A stretch of 64,000 bases of DNA from JAVBQJ01 sp031549115 (GCA_031549115.1 JAVBQJ010000031.1:5729-69728), one strand, 5' to 3'. Numbered from the stretch's first letter, positions 9,099 to 18,573 are shown. Made by a program: numbers and translations. The notes: generated by a model not told the origin, from the letters alone.

Positions 9099-12000
9099 TT
9101 AACGCCACCGGAAGGCATAGTGATCGAAATTCCGGAACATGCGCCCGGGAGCGAGAGTGTATGCGGTGAACTGGCCGCTCCTGCGAACGGTACGGCAGAA
9201 ATTGAAGCCGCTTTCTTCCGCCCCTGCGCCGAGTATGTCCAGCGGGATTGCGACTTCGACGGTCATATGGTCGCCGGACTCGACTTGCGCAAACAGCGGT
9301 TTTCCCAGCTCCTCACTCCTGGCGCCGGCTTCGGAACCGGCCCGGCGCTGCGCGAACCAGCGGCCGTTGGAAGCGAGGATGATCTGTATCTCGCCCTCGC
9401 TACTGTCACGTTTGCCGAGCCAGATCTCTATGCTGTCGCAAAACCACGGTTCCAAGTTCTTGTCATGCTCGAATCCCAGCCCTTCCGGCTGTGTCAGATT
9501 TATCAGGAAATATAGATTCCGGTCGTCGCGCAGCACCCGGAACTCGGTGGCGGGGGCGGCAATGCTGGGGTTCTGAAGCTGCGAAAAGGAGGTGAACGCC
9601 GGAGCCGTCCGCCACGCCGCGTCATCGCCCTTGCCGTCGATCACGGGTGCCTGGCGGACATTGGCGAGGTCGACCATCTTCCGCTCGATCTTGACCCGCT
9701 CGTCTTTGAGCGGATAGACCTGCCGGAGTTCCGCGCCGGCGGGAAGCGTGTCGCGGCACTCCAACACCGTCACGACCAGTTCACGGCTCGGCGAACCGCA
9801 TTGATAGATCGGTCCGAACCAGAGCCGTCCGTTCCAGTCGGAGGGTGCGCCGACCTCGTTCAAGTCGAGCCAGAACTCTTCGGAATCCCGGATTTCGGCT
9901 CCGAAGTTGGAGAGGATATTGATGATGTCGGCGACTCTGCCGGTTCCCCAACCGGTCGGGTCGGGCGCATTGCGGTTCGGCCACGCGAGCCCGAGGCTGC
10001 CGAGGGTACGGCTGGAATAGAGGCCGGCACTTTTGTCGCCGGTTCCGAAATCGAAGTTCAAGCCGAAGCAGCAGAACGGCAGATCATAGTTCGTTCCCAG
10101 CCCATCGATGCCGATGATGTCGTCTTCGCGGTTGTGCTTACCGAAGTTTCCGTCCAGGCGGATCTTCATATAACGTTTGGCCTCCATTTCATAGGCGCCG
10201 CTGAGAACGAACCACCGGGATTTCGGACGGTCGGCGGTAATAAGGCGAACCGCCGCGTTTTCCGGGTCGAACGACATGCCGCCGCAATCGCGGCTCCAGG
10301 TTTTGGCGGCACCGAGCAAACGGAAGCCGCGCGCGGGAAACTCCCGGTCGACTTGGATGGTTTCGTTGTCCTGGATGGCGATCTCCGCATCCTGATGCGC
10401 CTGGTATTGCGGCGTGCCGGGGGCAAGTTGAAACGCGGCTTCGGCGAGTATTTTGCCGGAACCATCGGTCACCACCGCCTGATAATCGCCGCCGGTCACA
10501 CCGGTGGGAATCCGGATCGCGGCGGTACCGGCTTTCACCGCTTGGCTCCACACCAGATCGTTGTTGCATGTGATCGCGGCCAGAAGATCCGCATCGGCCG
10601 GAGCGTTCACATGCAAGGTCAGCATTTCGCCGGGCTTGCCCGGCGTCACCGCCAAAGCCACCGGCCCCTTGACGCTCCGCACATCGGCAAGGGCAATCTC
10701 GATACGGCTTTCCCCCTGCGCCACCGGCACCACCGCAAGGACAGTGCCGTCCAGCCAAATGGTATCGGCATCCGCGCTTGCCGTGCCGTTCACGGTCACT
10801 TTAAGAGCCCGCTTGCCCGCGGGCAGGACAGCGGCGATTTCCGCCTCTTTGCGGTCGGATTTCACCGTCAGATGTATCGCTTCGGTGTCGGCTTCGCCCT
10901 CCACACGCACATCGAGGGTATCGGGCAGCCAGAGCTGGTTGCGCATCCCGTCCACGCTGTAAACAATGGCGGGGCTTTGGGTCACGGCCCAAAGCATCGC
11001 GGTGTCGGGTTCCAAGTGGAAGCTCTTTTCCATGCGTTCCCGATTCGGTTCGGCGCCGAGAAAGCGCGGAACCACCACGAAATCACTTTGCCAACGGGAA
11101 GCGCGATAATCGGCCTCCCGTTCGGATTCGGTAAGCAACCCGCGGTGTTCACTGTGCTTTTTGATCCGCATCGCCCAATGATAAAGCGGTTTTTCCGGGT
11201 CGGTCATCCCGAGCCGCGCCGGTTCGGCGGAAACGGTCTTGTCCACGGAATCGGCGTCATGGGATTTCAGAAAGATCCACGCGCCATTGCCGCGGGTGAG
11301 CGCCATTGCTTCAAGTGTCTCATCGGGTTCATAGCGCCAGTAAGGACGGATTCGCGCGTCCACCAGATGCCCCAAACGGCTTTGCTGCTGCGCCGACATA
11401 TACGAAACCTCCGGGCGCAGATTCTGGGTGTAAAAGGTCAACCCCAGGCCGGTACCGACAGCGTAATAACGCAGCGCCTGGTCCACGCCGGGAAGCCAGT
11501 AAATATACAGCGGCGACCGGAACGGATCGGGACGCTGCCAGAGCTTGAATTTGTACATCCAGGTGGCGCCGTCGCGCCAGTTGGTGGTCAGCACGCCGCC
11601 GAAGCTTTCGAGGAAACCGAAATCGCCGATGGGATTTTCCGGATGGTTGAAAAATACCGCGTGTTCGGGATTTTTCTGCTGAAGCCGGGTACGGATTTCC
11701 AACAGAGTGTTGTCCCAGTCGTCGGGTTCGTCGATGCGCATGGTGGGCCAGTCGATGCTGGAGGGCGACCCGCCGCCGTCGAGGTACCAGGTGTCGCAAA
11801 GATAGCTTTCTTCCACCTCGAGGATCGATTGAACGACCTCGGCGCGGTGTTCGGGAATGCTGATCAGACGGTAGAAGTTGGTGGCCCAGCCGGGAAAGAA
11901 ACTGGACTCCTTGCCGTCGGCGTTGTACGTGATGAACCAGTCGGGGTGTTCCTGATAAATTCTGCTGGTTTTGAGCACGCTCCAGAGCCAGGTGTACATG

Positions 12001-14087
12001 GCGAACTTGCAGCGGGTCTTTTCGTGAAGGTCGCGGATGATCTGCTGTGCCTCGGCGACCTTCATTTTGCCGCCGCGCATCAGATGGGCGTATTCATCGA
12101 TGGAGAAGTTGCCCCACGGAAAGATCACCAGATCCGCACAGCACTGGAACACGCCTTCGCGGATCATCGCCGAAGCGTATTCGCTGCTGCGAAGCAAGTT
12201 GTCGCCCCAGGGCGAATCCCAGCCGGGGCCATTGTGGAAAAAACGCACATCTTTGAGCCAGTCCGGGCGATGGATCGCCGCGCGAAACGCCTTGACCTCC
12301 GGATACTCCAGATAGCGGTCAAACACAACCGTAAGGTCGCCTTCGCTACACATGAGCCGGGACTCGACCTTGCCGCGGACACCGGGTTCGGTCAGGGCGA
12401 AAAGCCCATCGCCGAGCACCCAGCCGGTGGGAGTGAAAAGCGTGCGCTTTTCACCGAAACCGGAAACCGTAACCACGCCGGAACCGATCTGGACATAACG
12501 GTCATTGTACTTGTAACGGCAGTGAAGCAGCGTCAGCGGTTGCGAAGGCACTTCGAAGACCATCACCGGACCGGTGTCCGCCGGAAGTTCCAACGAGATT
12601 TCGTCGGAAAATTTATGCTGCATATCGTGTCCGGAGCCCCAAGTCTCATAGAGACCGTTGCGGCGGAGGTCCTTGGGAAGAACGATCTCGGTAGCGGTGA
12701 AGAGGATCTTTTTATCGGTACGTTCGCTGGTGAACGCCAACCCGATATTCAGGTCGCCGTCCACCCAACTGTAGGAGTGGACAAATTCCACGCCGGGAAG
12801 CTCCGGGTTTCGGGTGACGACCTCGAATCCTCCCTGCGCATCTTGCCGGATGTCGCCGACAATATCCCGGTAGGAGTTGGTTATGACCGGATTCCTGCCG
12901 TCGGAAAGCTCGTAGCGCATAAAAATGCGTTCCGCGAGACGGCGGCCGTCTTTCTCGTAGGCGACGGCGATGCCATTGGCCTTGCAGATCAGCAGAGATT
13001 CACCGCCGGGGCCGTTCAACTGCCAGTAATTCTGCGCGGAAATTTCCGGCATTTCGGGGCCGAGGTCGTACTGTTCGGCCGCGGCGTCGGCCAGCTCCTC
13101 CTGGGTGGGCTGACGACCTTCAAATGCGATCTCCGCGATCCGTACCGGGAAGTCGGTACGGTTGCGAAGCACATGAACCTTGACATAACGGCCGTAAATC
13201 GCGATGTTGTCGGCGGTGATGGCATAACTCGTTTCTTCGGTGCCGCCATCCTGATTCGGAATGTGTTTTGCCAGGCGCCACTTTTTCCCGTCGTAACTGG
13301 TGGACAATTCCACTGCGGCCGCATTCTGGCTCGGCACCGCCACCGCGGAAAGCGTGAATTTGCGGATACGGCAAACCGCGCCGAGGTCGAAGGTGATATC
13401 GGGCTCGTCCGAATATTCACGGAAAAACACCTGTTTTTCCTTGCTGATTTCGCCATCGGTGAGCCAGGAACGATCGTCGTCGCCGCGGGTCTGCGGCGCA
13501 TTGTATATGTAACTTGCCACCGGCAAAGGCTGATCCCCTTCGATTTTTTCATGAAACACCAGGTTGGCGACGGTCAGGTGCGTCCCGGCCGTCTTGAAGT
13601 TTTGATAAAGCGTAATGGTGATCTGGTCCACCGGCCCCAGCGCGGCGGAATTTTGCCCCAGGCCCTGCAGCGTGCGTGCATCCACCGGGATCGTCACATG
13701 CCGCCAACCGGTGGGATTGAATTCCGGGTTGGCGAGAAAACCGCCGCCGGAAGTGGAGCGGAACATAAACGCCATCTGCCCGGCGGTGTCATAGGCGTTC
13801 TGCTCGAAATCGAACGTGATCCTGCCGATCTTGCTCAGATCGACGGGTTCCAGAAAGTCCACACGCATGCCCTGCCATTCACCGGATTCGACGGCCGTCG
13901 CTCGAATGCCTTTTCCTTCGGGAGTGTCGACCTCCCCGATTTGCGGGACACGCATTCCCGGGTTGGCGGTGCCGTGCCAGAGCGCCGCCTCCATGTACTT
14001 GCCGGCGGGGTTGCCGCCGGCGGCGGACAGAAGTGTCGCTGCGCCGAAAACGACACATGCGCATATGGGTCTGATCCAATATTTCAT
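9099..14087 (-). CDS. Giant secreted glycan-active protein: discoidin-like, TIM-barrel and CBM9-like domains
   Basis: 1662 aa. ATG 14087 is chosen over an in-frame start nine codons upstream because AAGGAG lies 7 bp before it and the product then begins with a signal peptide (MKYWIRPICACVVFGAATLLSAAG). Residues about 205-325 resemble an F5/8C (discoidin) domain (ITFDLGAVCRIRKFTLSAVAV, then VKVHVLRN). Residues about 615-890 look like a glycosidase barrel (GPGWDSPWGDNLL, CDTWYLDGGG, VFFNHPENP). Residues about 1465 to the end are CBM9-like (APVIDGKGDDAAWRTAP, then DSIEIWLGKRD). I cannot assign a GH family. It sits third in the operon after the DUF4434-like gene. Secreted capture and hydrolysis of a complex glycan is inference. 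Confidence 0.65.
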   Translation of the reverse strand: MKYWIRPICACVVFGAATLLSAAGGNPAGKYMEAALWHGTANPGMRVPQIGEVDTPEGKGIRATAVESGEWQGMRVDFLEPVDLSKIGRITFDFEQNAYDTAGQMAFMFRSTSGGGFLANPEFNPTGWRHVTIPVDARTLQGLGQNSAALGPVDQITITLYQNFKTAGTHLTVANLVFHEKIEGDQPLPVASYIYNAPQTRGDDDRSWLTDGEISKEKQVFFREYSDEPDITFDLGAVCRIRKFTLSAVAVPSQNAAAVELSTSYDGKKWRLAKHIPNQDGGTEETSYAITADNIAIYGRYVKVHVLRNRTDFPVRIAEIAFEGRQPTQEELADAAAEQYDLGPEMPEISAQNYWQLNGPGGESLLICKANGIAVAYEKDGRRLAERIFMRYELSDGRNPVITNSYRDIVGDIRQDAQGGFEVVTRNPELPGVEFVHSYSWVDGDLNIGLAFTSERTDKKILFTATEIVLPKDLRRNGLYETWGSGHDMQHKFSDEISLELPADTGPVMVFEVPSQPLTLLHCRYKYNDRYVQIGSGVVTVSGFGEKRTLFTPTGWVLGDGLFALTEPGVRGKVESRLMCSEGDLTVVFDRYLEYPEVKAFRAAIHRPDWLKDVRFFHNGPGWDSPWGDNLLRSSEYASAMIREGVFQCCADLVIFPWGNFSIDEYAHLMRGGKMKVAEAQQIIRDLHEKTRCKFAMYTWLWSVLKTSRIYQEHPDWFITYNADGKESSFFPGWATNFYRLISIPEHRAEVVQSILEVEESYLCDTWYLDGGGSPSSIDWPTMRIDEPDDWDNTLLEIRTRLQQKNPEHAVFFNHPENPIGDFGFLESFGGVLTTNWRDGATWMYKFKLWQRPDPFRSPLYIYWLPGVDQALRYYAVGTGLGLTFYTQNLRPEVSYMSAQQQSRLGHLVDARIRPYWRYEPDETLEAMALTRGNGAWIFLKSHDADSVDKTVSAEPARLGMTDPEKPLYHWAMRIKKHSEHRGLLTESEREADYRASRWQSDFVVVPRFLGAEPNRERMEKSFHLEPDTAMLWAVTQSPAIVYSVDGMRNQLWLPDTLDVRVEGEADTEAIHLTVKSDRKEAEIAAVLPAGKRALKVTVNGTASADADTIWLDGTVLAVVPVAQGESRIEIALADVRSVKGPVALAVTPGKPGEMLTLHVNAPADADLLAAITCNNDLVWSQAVKAGTAAIRIPTGVTGGDYQAVVTDGSGKILAEAAFQLAPGTPQYQAHQDAEIAIQDNETIQVDREFPARGFRLLGAAKTWSRDCGGMSFDPENAAVRLITADRPKSRWFVLSGAYEMEAKRYMKIRLDGNFGKHNREDDIIGIDGLGTNYDLPFCCFGLNFDFGTGDKSAGLYSSRTLGSLGLAWPNRNAPDPTGWGTGRVADIINILSNFGAEIRDSEEFWLDLNEVGAPSDWNGRLWFGPIYQCGSPSRELVVTVLECRDTLPAGAELRQVYPLKDERVKIERKMVDLANVRQAPVIDGKGDDAAWRTAPAFTSFSQLQNPSIAAPATEFRVLRDDRNLYFLINLTQPEGLGFEHDKNLEPWFCDSIEIWLGKRDSSEGEIQIILASNGRWFAQRRAGSEAGARSEELGKPLFAQVESGDHMTVEVAIPLDILGAGAEESGFNFCRTVRRSGQFTAYTLAPGRMFRNFDHYAFRWR

Positions 14088-14129
14088 CTGCTGTCTCCTT
14101 TTTTCCTCCCGCAAGCGGGGGTACCCGGT

Positions 14130-15158
14130 TTATTGACACGATCCCCAAACGCCGGTTGCGGGGCCATACACCTCATCGATCCGCGCAAGCGGGATATTCA
14201 GCATCTCCAGATAACGCTCGAGAAGCCGCCGCGACGACCCCCACTCCGAATTGGGAGACAGGCAGCTGGTAAAATCGCAGGTGATGATCTTTTCCGCGAT
14301 GCCGCTTGCGGCGGCCAGTTTCATATAGAGCGTTCGATAATCCGCTTGCCGGAACACTCCCGCGGGCTCTCCATGACCGGGAAACGGACGTTGAAAAGTC
14401 TCGACGTTTGCCCAGAACGCAATTCCGCAGCCGTTCAGTACTTCCCTGGCGGTGCGGTACCACATTTCCAGATCGTTGGACTGAATTTGCCCCAGGCGGC
14501 ATGCGGGGACCGCAATCTGATCCTGCGGCGCACACGCATCCAGATAGCCGGCCAACGGGTCAAAAAGATAGCGGCCGAATACCTCGCGCCATTGTTCGGG
14601 CGTGTAATTGCTGTGCATGTCGCCGGTGGGGCCGAAAAAAATAGGAGACAGCAACGTCTTATACCGCGGGAACTGCTTTTTGAAATAACGGATGACCTCA
14701 ATCGTGATCTCCGCAAAGTTATAGTGCCACGGCAGCGCTTCCAATGAGTGATACAACCCCTTGAAACAGGGGTGATGCGCATACTTGGGGACGGTCCGGT
14801 CATAATACGCTTTGGTGTCGGCGATTTCCCGCTTCCAGTCGCCGAGGAACAGGTTCGTCATGCTTTGCGCACCGGCGAGATAGAGTTCAATCCCATACTT
14901 GTCGCAGAGACGAAAAAACATGTCGAGCAGGCAATCGTCTTCCGCCCACGTTGTCGAACGCGGGTCTTCGGCGGAAAGCCAGGTTCCGTTGCATTCATAT
15001 TCGCAGCGGAGTACGATCACCGTATCGATCCTTACGGCCTTCATCATCGCAAAGTCCTGTTCCCACTGGCGAAGGCCATAATTATTTACTCCCAGATCGA
15101 CCAGCATGGGCGAAATGAACGTTCCGGAGATCGGTCTCAAAGCCATATCCTTCAGCAT
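14130..15158 (-). CDS. DUF4434-like TIM-barrel protein
   Basis: 342 aa with no signal peptide. It opens with ISGTFISPMLVDLGVNNYGLRQW and then FAMMKAVRIDTVIVLRCEY, close to the start of DUF4434 proteins, which are glycosidase-like barrels of unknown activity. It continues with IELYLAGAQSM and TLLSPIFFGPTGD. ATG 15158 follows AAGGG by 8 bp. A second in-frame ATG at 15143 has a ribosome site that is too close. It lies 27 bp after the beta-propeller gene and 42 bp before the giant secreted protein, so it is part of the same operon. A hydrolytic role on oligosaccharides is inferred from context only. Confidence 0.65.
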   Translation of the reverse strand: MLKDMALRPISGTFISPMLVDLGVNNYGLRQWEQDFAMMKAVRIDTVIVLRCEYECNGTWLSAEDPRSTTWAEDDCLLDMFFRLCDKYGIELYLAGAQSMTNLFLGDWKREIADTKAYYDRTVPKYAHHPCFKGLYHSLEALPWHYNFAEITIEVIRYFKKQFPRYKTLLSPIFFGPTGDMHSNYTPEQWREVFGRYLFDPLAGYLDACAPQDQIAVPACRLGQIQSNDLEMWYRTAREVLNGCGIAFWANVETFQRPFPGHGEPAGVFRQADYRTLYMKLAAASGIAEKIITCDFTSCLSPNSEWGSSRRLLERYLEMLNIPLARIDEVYGPATGVWGSCQ

Positions 15159-15185
15159 GGTGACATCCCTTTTTATGTGGCCGCA

Positions 15186-16100
15186 TCAGCGGAAATAGTG
15201 TTCCAACAGTTCCTGCATGGAAGCCGGGTTCTCCGCCGTCTGCAGATCGCAACAGCCGTGCTGGTCGCCGCCGAGCCAGAAAGCAAGGGTGTGACCGTTT
15301 TCCTCGATAAGCTCCAAGTCACTGGCGTTGCGTTCCGTCACGCCGGGACGTGCCGCGGGATTGACCTCGTGGCTCAGGTCCGGCTCCATCACCGGACGAT
15401 CCGCCGGGGCATCCTCCCAATGAACCAGATCCCGGGAGCGGCTCACCCGCGTTTCATAGGTTTGATCCAGGCGGTCATGGAGATAAAGCAGATAGTAATA
15501 CCCTCCGGCAAAATAGAGCGCATTGGCCCCCACATACTTTTCGCGCCCGTATTCCCCGCCGGGAACGGGCGTAAAGTGTTCGAGATCGTCCGACACCACA
15601 AATTTGAACAGGAATTTCAATGGAGCGGATGCTTCGTTCGTTTCGTACACGCCGACGAACCGGCGGCCGTCCCAGACGGTTCCGGTATTGAAAATCATAC
15701 ACCCGGGCTCGGTATGCCGGAATACCGTTACGGGTTCACTCCAATGCACCAGATCGTCACTGGAGTACCGTACCAGCCGCCGAAACGAAACGCCGGCCGT
15801 AAACCGGGGGGCGTCAAAGGCGGCGGCAAACACATACAGCCGCCCCTCATGCACCAGAGCGCCGGCGAAATAGCAGCCGCTGACCGAGTGCCCGATCTGT
15901 CTTCCGTCCCGATAGCGCCGGATGAGGAAACCGTCGCGCGCGGTGCGCTCCGGATATGTGCCCGCCGGATAATCGGCGGGGTCATAGTCACAGAAATTTT
16001 CCAACAAATAGAGTTCTCCGTTGAAGTGAAACGGAGTCATTTCAAAACGATGAGTGCCGATTATTTTGTGATTCCGCCAACCGTCATTCAGAATACGCAT
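15186..16100 (-). CDS. Five-bladed beta-propeller glycosidase-like protein (GH43/GH130-type fold)
   Basis: 304 aa from ATG 16100, which has AAGGA 8 bp upstream; an upstream in-frame start at 16148 lacks such a site. The chain shows repeated blade signatures (RLVRYSSDDLVHWSEPV, FKFVVSDDLEHFTPV, TRVSRSRDLVHWEDAP) typical of five-bladed propellers of GH43, GH32/68, GH117 and GH130. No signal peptide is present. It is the first gene after the 16305-16333 promoter and so the head gene of the LacI-controlled operon 16100-6509. Whether it is a hydrolase or a GH130-type phosphorylase is not resolved. Confidence 0.65.
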   Translation of the reverse strand: MRILNDGWRNHKIIGTHRFEMTPFHFNGELYLLENFCDYDPADYPAGTYPERTARDGFLIRRYRDGRQIGHSVSGCYFAGALVHEGRLYVFAAAFDAPRFTAGVSFRRLVRYSSDDLVHWSEPVTVFRHTEPGCMIFNTGTVWDGRRFVGVYETNEASAPLKFLFKFVVSDDLEHFTPVPGGEYGREKYVGANALYFAGGYYYLLYLHDRLDQTYETRVSRSRDLVHWEDAPADRPVMEPDLSHEVNPAARPGVTERNASDLELIEENGHTLAFWLGGDQHGCCDLQTAENPASMQELLEHYFR

Positions 16101-16169
16101 AGTTGTTTCCTTGAATATAGTTGTTGTCAAAAATTTTGCAAGACGCATTGCATGTCGGCCGCTCCTCTA

Positions 16170-16333
16170 CTAAACCGGATTAGTAAAAGTCTTTTAAAAA
16201 AAGGCGTACCGTGCCCCATCCGCCGCAGTCAATATGTAACGACATTGCCATGAAATCATTTCCCGTTGACGCGAATTGCAAAACCAGTTTAGTTGCTCTT
16301 TTAAATTATACATCAATTTCGTCAGATTGTCAA
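16170..16333 (-). promoter_or_regulatory. LacI-controlled promoter with two operators (leftward copy)
   Basis: On the minus strand a -35 TTGACA (16328-16333) and -10 TATAAT (16305-16310) are exactly 17 bp apart. A proximal operator at 16279-16292 (CTAAACTGGTTTTG on the minus strand) covers the start of transcription. A distal operator at 16170-16183 (CTAATCCGGTTTAG on the minus strand) lies in the leader, 109 bp away centre to centre. The whole module occurs again in inverted orientation at 17558-17723. Two operators at this spacing would allow DNA looping by a LacI tetramer, or a roadblock. Confidence 0.8.
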
Positions 16334-16421
16334 GGGGGATGATAAAAAAATCTGCAAAAGATCGGTAATGCGATTGGCGAAGGGTAGCGCACCACCTTGA
16401 AATTGTCCATTTGCATTGAAT

Positions 16422-16450
16422 TTGACAAAAGTTTGATCCGAGTGTATGTT
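16422..16450 (+). promoter_or_regulatory. Promoter of the lacI-type regulator gene
   Basis: TTGACA at 16422-16427 and TATGTT at 16445-16450 are separated by 17 bp. The -10 box overlaps an in-frame ATG at 16446, so that ATG cannot be the translation start. No CTAAACCGG-type operator is seen here, so this regulator does not obviously repress itself. Confidence 0.65.
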
Positions 16451-16484
16451 ACCGAAGGACTATCAGGAGTTCCAAGATCACAAC

Positions 16485-17504
16485 ATGAAGAAAAACAGCT
16501 CAACTCATTTCACCATTCGCGACATCGCCCGTGAAGTCGGGGTTTCTCCGACGGCCGTTTCTTTTTATCTGAATGGGAAAGCGAAAAAATTCAATTTGGC
16601 GCAAACGACCTGTGAAAAAATTCAGCGCGTCATCAACCAATATAATTACCGCCCCAATTTCCATGCCCGTGCCATCAATGAATGCAAGACCTATCTGATC
16701 GGGGTGGTGGTCAGCAACCTGGAAGTCAGTTTTTTCGCGCAACTGGTCGGCGGAATTGAACGTGAATTGGCGCGGCAGGGGTTTCATCTGGTGTTTTCGG
16801 AGTCCGATAATGATCCGGCAACCGAGCTGGAGGCGATCCGCTATATGAACCGTATCGGCGTCGACGGTTTTATCCTGGCGCCGACTTTCCGGACCGGAGA
16901 GTCGCCCACAATCTATGATGACGCCATCCTGTGCGGCAAGCCGATTCAATATCTGCTTTACGGTACGCCGTCCGTGCCCTGGCTCGACACCGATCATACC
17001 ATCGGGACACGTTTGATCTTTGACGAGCTCTGGCAATACGGGCATCGGCAAGCGGCCTATTTCGGCCCTGCGTTCATCGGTTCCATGGACAATTTTCTGC
17101 ATGAACGTTTTCGGGTTTTCAGTCAGTGTTTTGCGGAACGCGGCCTGGAAGTGAAGGCTTTTTCCGATCTTGCCGCGCTGGTGGACCGAATCCGGGATTT
17201 CACGGCTGTGTTCTGCTATTGCGACGAGCAGGCCGTCGAACTTATGTGGGCGCTGCAGAAACGCGGGGTCCGGATTCCGGAACAAATTTCGATCGTCGGT
17301 TACGGCAATGACATCGGCGTGGCGAAATTTGTGCGTCCGATCATCGCGACGGTGGGAGAATACAAAGAAGAACTCGGGGCCCTGGCGGCCGGGAATCTGC
17401 TGAAGAAGATCAGTGACCCCTCCTTCGAGATACCGATGCGTGTTCGTCTGGCACCGAAATTTGTTCCCGGAGAAACGATTGCACAAGCGCAGCTGAAAAT
17501 ATGA
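16485..17504 (+). CDS. LacI-family transcriptional regulator
   Basis: 339 aa from ATG 16485, the first start downstream of the promoter; AGGAG lies 15 bp before it, which is longer than usual. The N-terminus is a LacI helix-turn-helix plus hinge (FTIRDIAREVGVSPTAVSFYLNGK, then YRPNFHARAINECKTYLIGVVV). The rest is a periplasmic-binding-protein-like sensor (IGVDGFILAPTFR, ISIVGYGNDIGVAKFVRP). The gene lies between two mirror-image promoter/operator modules, and it most likely represses both the glycosidase operon to its left and the prepilin gene to its right. A sugar from the target glycan is the expected inducer. Confidence 0.9.
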   Translation: MKKNSSTHFTIRDIAREVGVSPTAVSFYLNGKAKKFNLAQTTCEKIQRVINQYNYRPNFHARAINECKTYLIGVVVSNLEVSFFAQLVGGIERELARQGFHLVFSESDNDPATELEAIRYMNRIGVDGFILAPTFRTGESPTIYDDAILCGKPIQYLLYGTPSVPWLDTDHTIGTRLIFDELWQYGHRQAAYFGPAFIGSMDNFLHERFRVFSQCFAERGLEVKAFSDLAALVDRIRDFTAVFCYCDEQAVELMWALQKRGVRIPEQISIVGYGNDIGVAKFVRPIIATVGEYKEELGALAAGNLLKKISDPSFEIPMRVRLAPKFVPGETIAQAQLKI

Positions 17505-17557
17505 CGCGCCGCCGGGAACCATCTCCGGTCTTTTTCCGATTTTTTTCATCATGACTC

Positions 17558-17723
17558 TTGACAATCTGAAAAAAATGATGTATAATTTAAAAAAGGGTAA
17601 CTAAACCGGTTTTGCAACTCGTGTCAACCGAAAATGGTTTCATGACAATGCGCTCAAATATTGATTGCAACAGCGTTGCGGGACGGTGGATTTTTTTACA
17701 AAATCAAAACTAATCCGGTTTAG
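17558..17723 (+). promoter_or_regulatory. LacI-controlled promoter with two operators (rightward copy)
   Basis: TTGACA (17558-17563) and TATAAT (17581-17586) are 17 bp apart. Operators CTAAACCGGTTTTG (17601-17614) and CTAATCCGGTTTAG (17710-17723) are 109 bp apart centre to centre, the same as in the leftward copy, and the distal operator is identical in both. The sequence in between is also recognisably the same, so this is an inverted duplicate of the leftward module. It drives the prepilin gene at 17841. Confidence 0.8.
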
Positions 17724-17840
17724 CAAGAGGGCGATCAGGCGATTCTGCCTTCGTCCGATGTTCCTGAAAAACGACGAATTATCCGACAGAATATAGTGAA
17801 AAGTTCCGACAGAAACACAATAACCAAAGGAATCGGCGAA

Positions 17841-18533
17841 ATGAGAAGAAAATTCACATTGATTGAACTCCTGGTTGTCATTGCGATCATTGCCATCCTC
17901 GCCAGCATGCTGCTGCCGGCGTTGAGCAAAGCCCGGGCGGCCGCGCAATCGATCACCTGCGTCGCCAATCTGAAGCAGGTGGGGTTGTACAATACCATGT
18001 ACGCCGGCGACAGCAATGATTACGGTTTGTACTGCGAAGATCCCGCAGCAACCGGAGGACGCACTCCGTGGTATGTTTCGTTGAAAAATTCAGGTTTGGA
18101 CAGCAATTACGCCGCAATGTTCTGCACTTCGGCGGAGCCGTCCAAAAAGCAAAATGACAGTACCTTGCATCATTACCTGACCTATGGAATTATGGGTTTT
18201 TACAATCCATCGATTGCCGTGAGACTGACACAATACCCGAGCCCATCCAAAGCGGAAAGCTTCGGCGACAGCATCACCGGACCGTGGGCGGCCATCAGTG
18301 ACGCCGGAATCGTACCGGCGGGCAGTGATATTCAGTTCTTCGAGTTGTGCAAGCATGGCGGAGCCATGGGAGGCGGCAAGCTGCATTTCCGCCACAACAA
18401 ACGGGCGAATATCGTTTTCATCGACGGGCATGCCGCATCCGTTACGCCTCAGGATACCATCATGAAAGAAACTGTGGCCGGAGAAGCGCACGGATCGGAT
18501 ACTTATGTGGCGTTGTATCTCTCCCAGCAGTAA
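17841..18533 (+). CDS. Prepilin-type protein with H-X9-DG motif
   Basis: 230 aa. ATG 17841 is preferred to an in-frame ATG at 17796 because AAAGGA lies upstream at a good distance and the product then begins MRRKFTLIELLVVIAIIAI, a normal short prepilin leader. The C-terminal motif H-NKRANIVFI-DG is present. It is the only gene between the rightward LacI-type promoter and the terminator at 18574-18611, so it forms a single-gene unit co-regulated with the glycosidase operon on the other side of the LacI gene. A pseudopilin dedicated to that operon's secreted protein is a reasonable inference. Confidence 0.88.
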   Translation: MRRKFTLIELLVVIAIIAILASMLLPALSKARAAAQSITCVANLKQVGLYNTMYAGDSNDYGLYCEDPAATGGRTPWYVSLKNSGLDSNYAAMFCTSAEPSKKQNDSTLHHYLTYGIMGFYNPSIAVRLTQYPSPSKAESFGDSITGPWAAISDAGIVPAGSDIQFFELCKHGGAMGGGKLHFRHNKRANIVFIDGHAASVTPQDTIMKETVAGEAHGSDTYVALYLSQQ

Positions 18534-18573
18534 TGCCGGCGATACCGGGAATGGTTTTTTCGGGCGGAGGAAT

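Noticed and set aside
9801..14747. A 1648-codon open frame on the plus strand opposite the giant secreted protein gene
   Set aside because: It is antisense to two well supported genes with signal peptide, ribosome sites and domains. Its protein is rich in His/Arg/Gly and lacks any fold signature, as expected from the complement of biased codons.
16446..16484. Upstream ATG of the LacI gene at 16446
   Set aside because: It lies within the -10 box (16445-16450) of the gene's own promoter.
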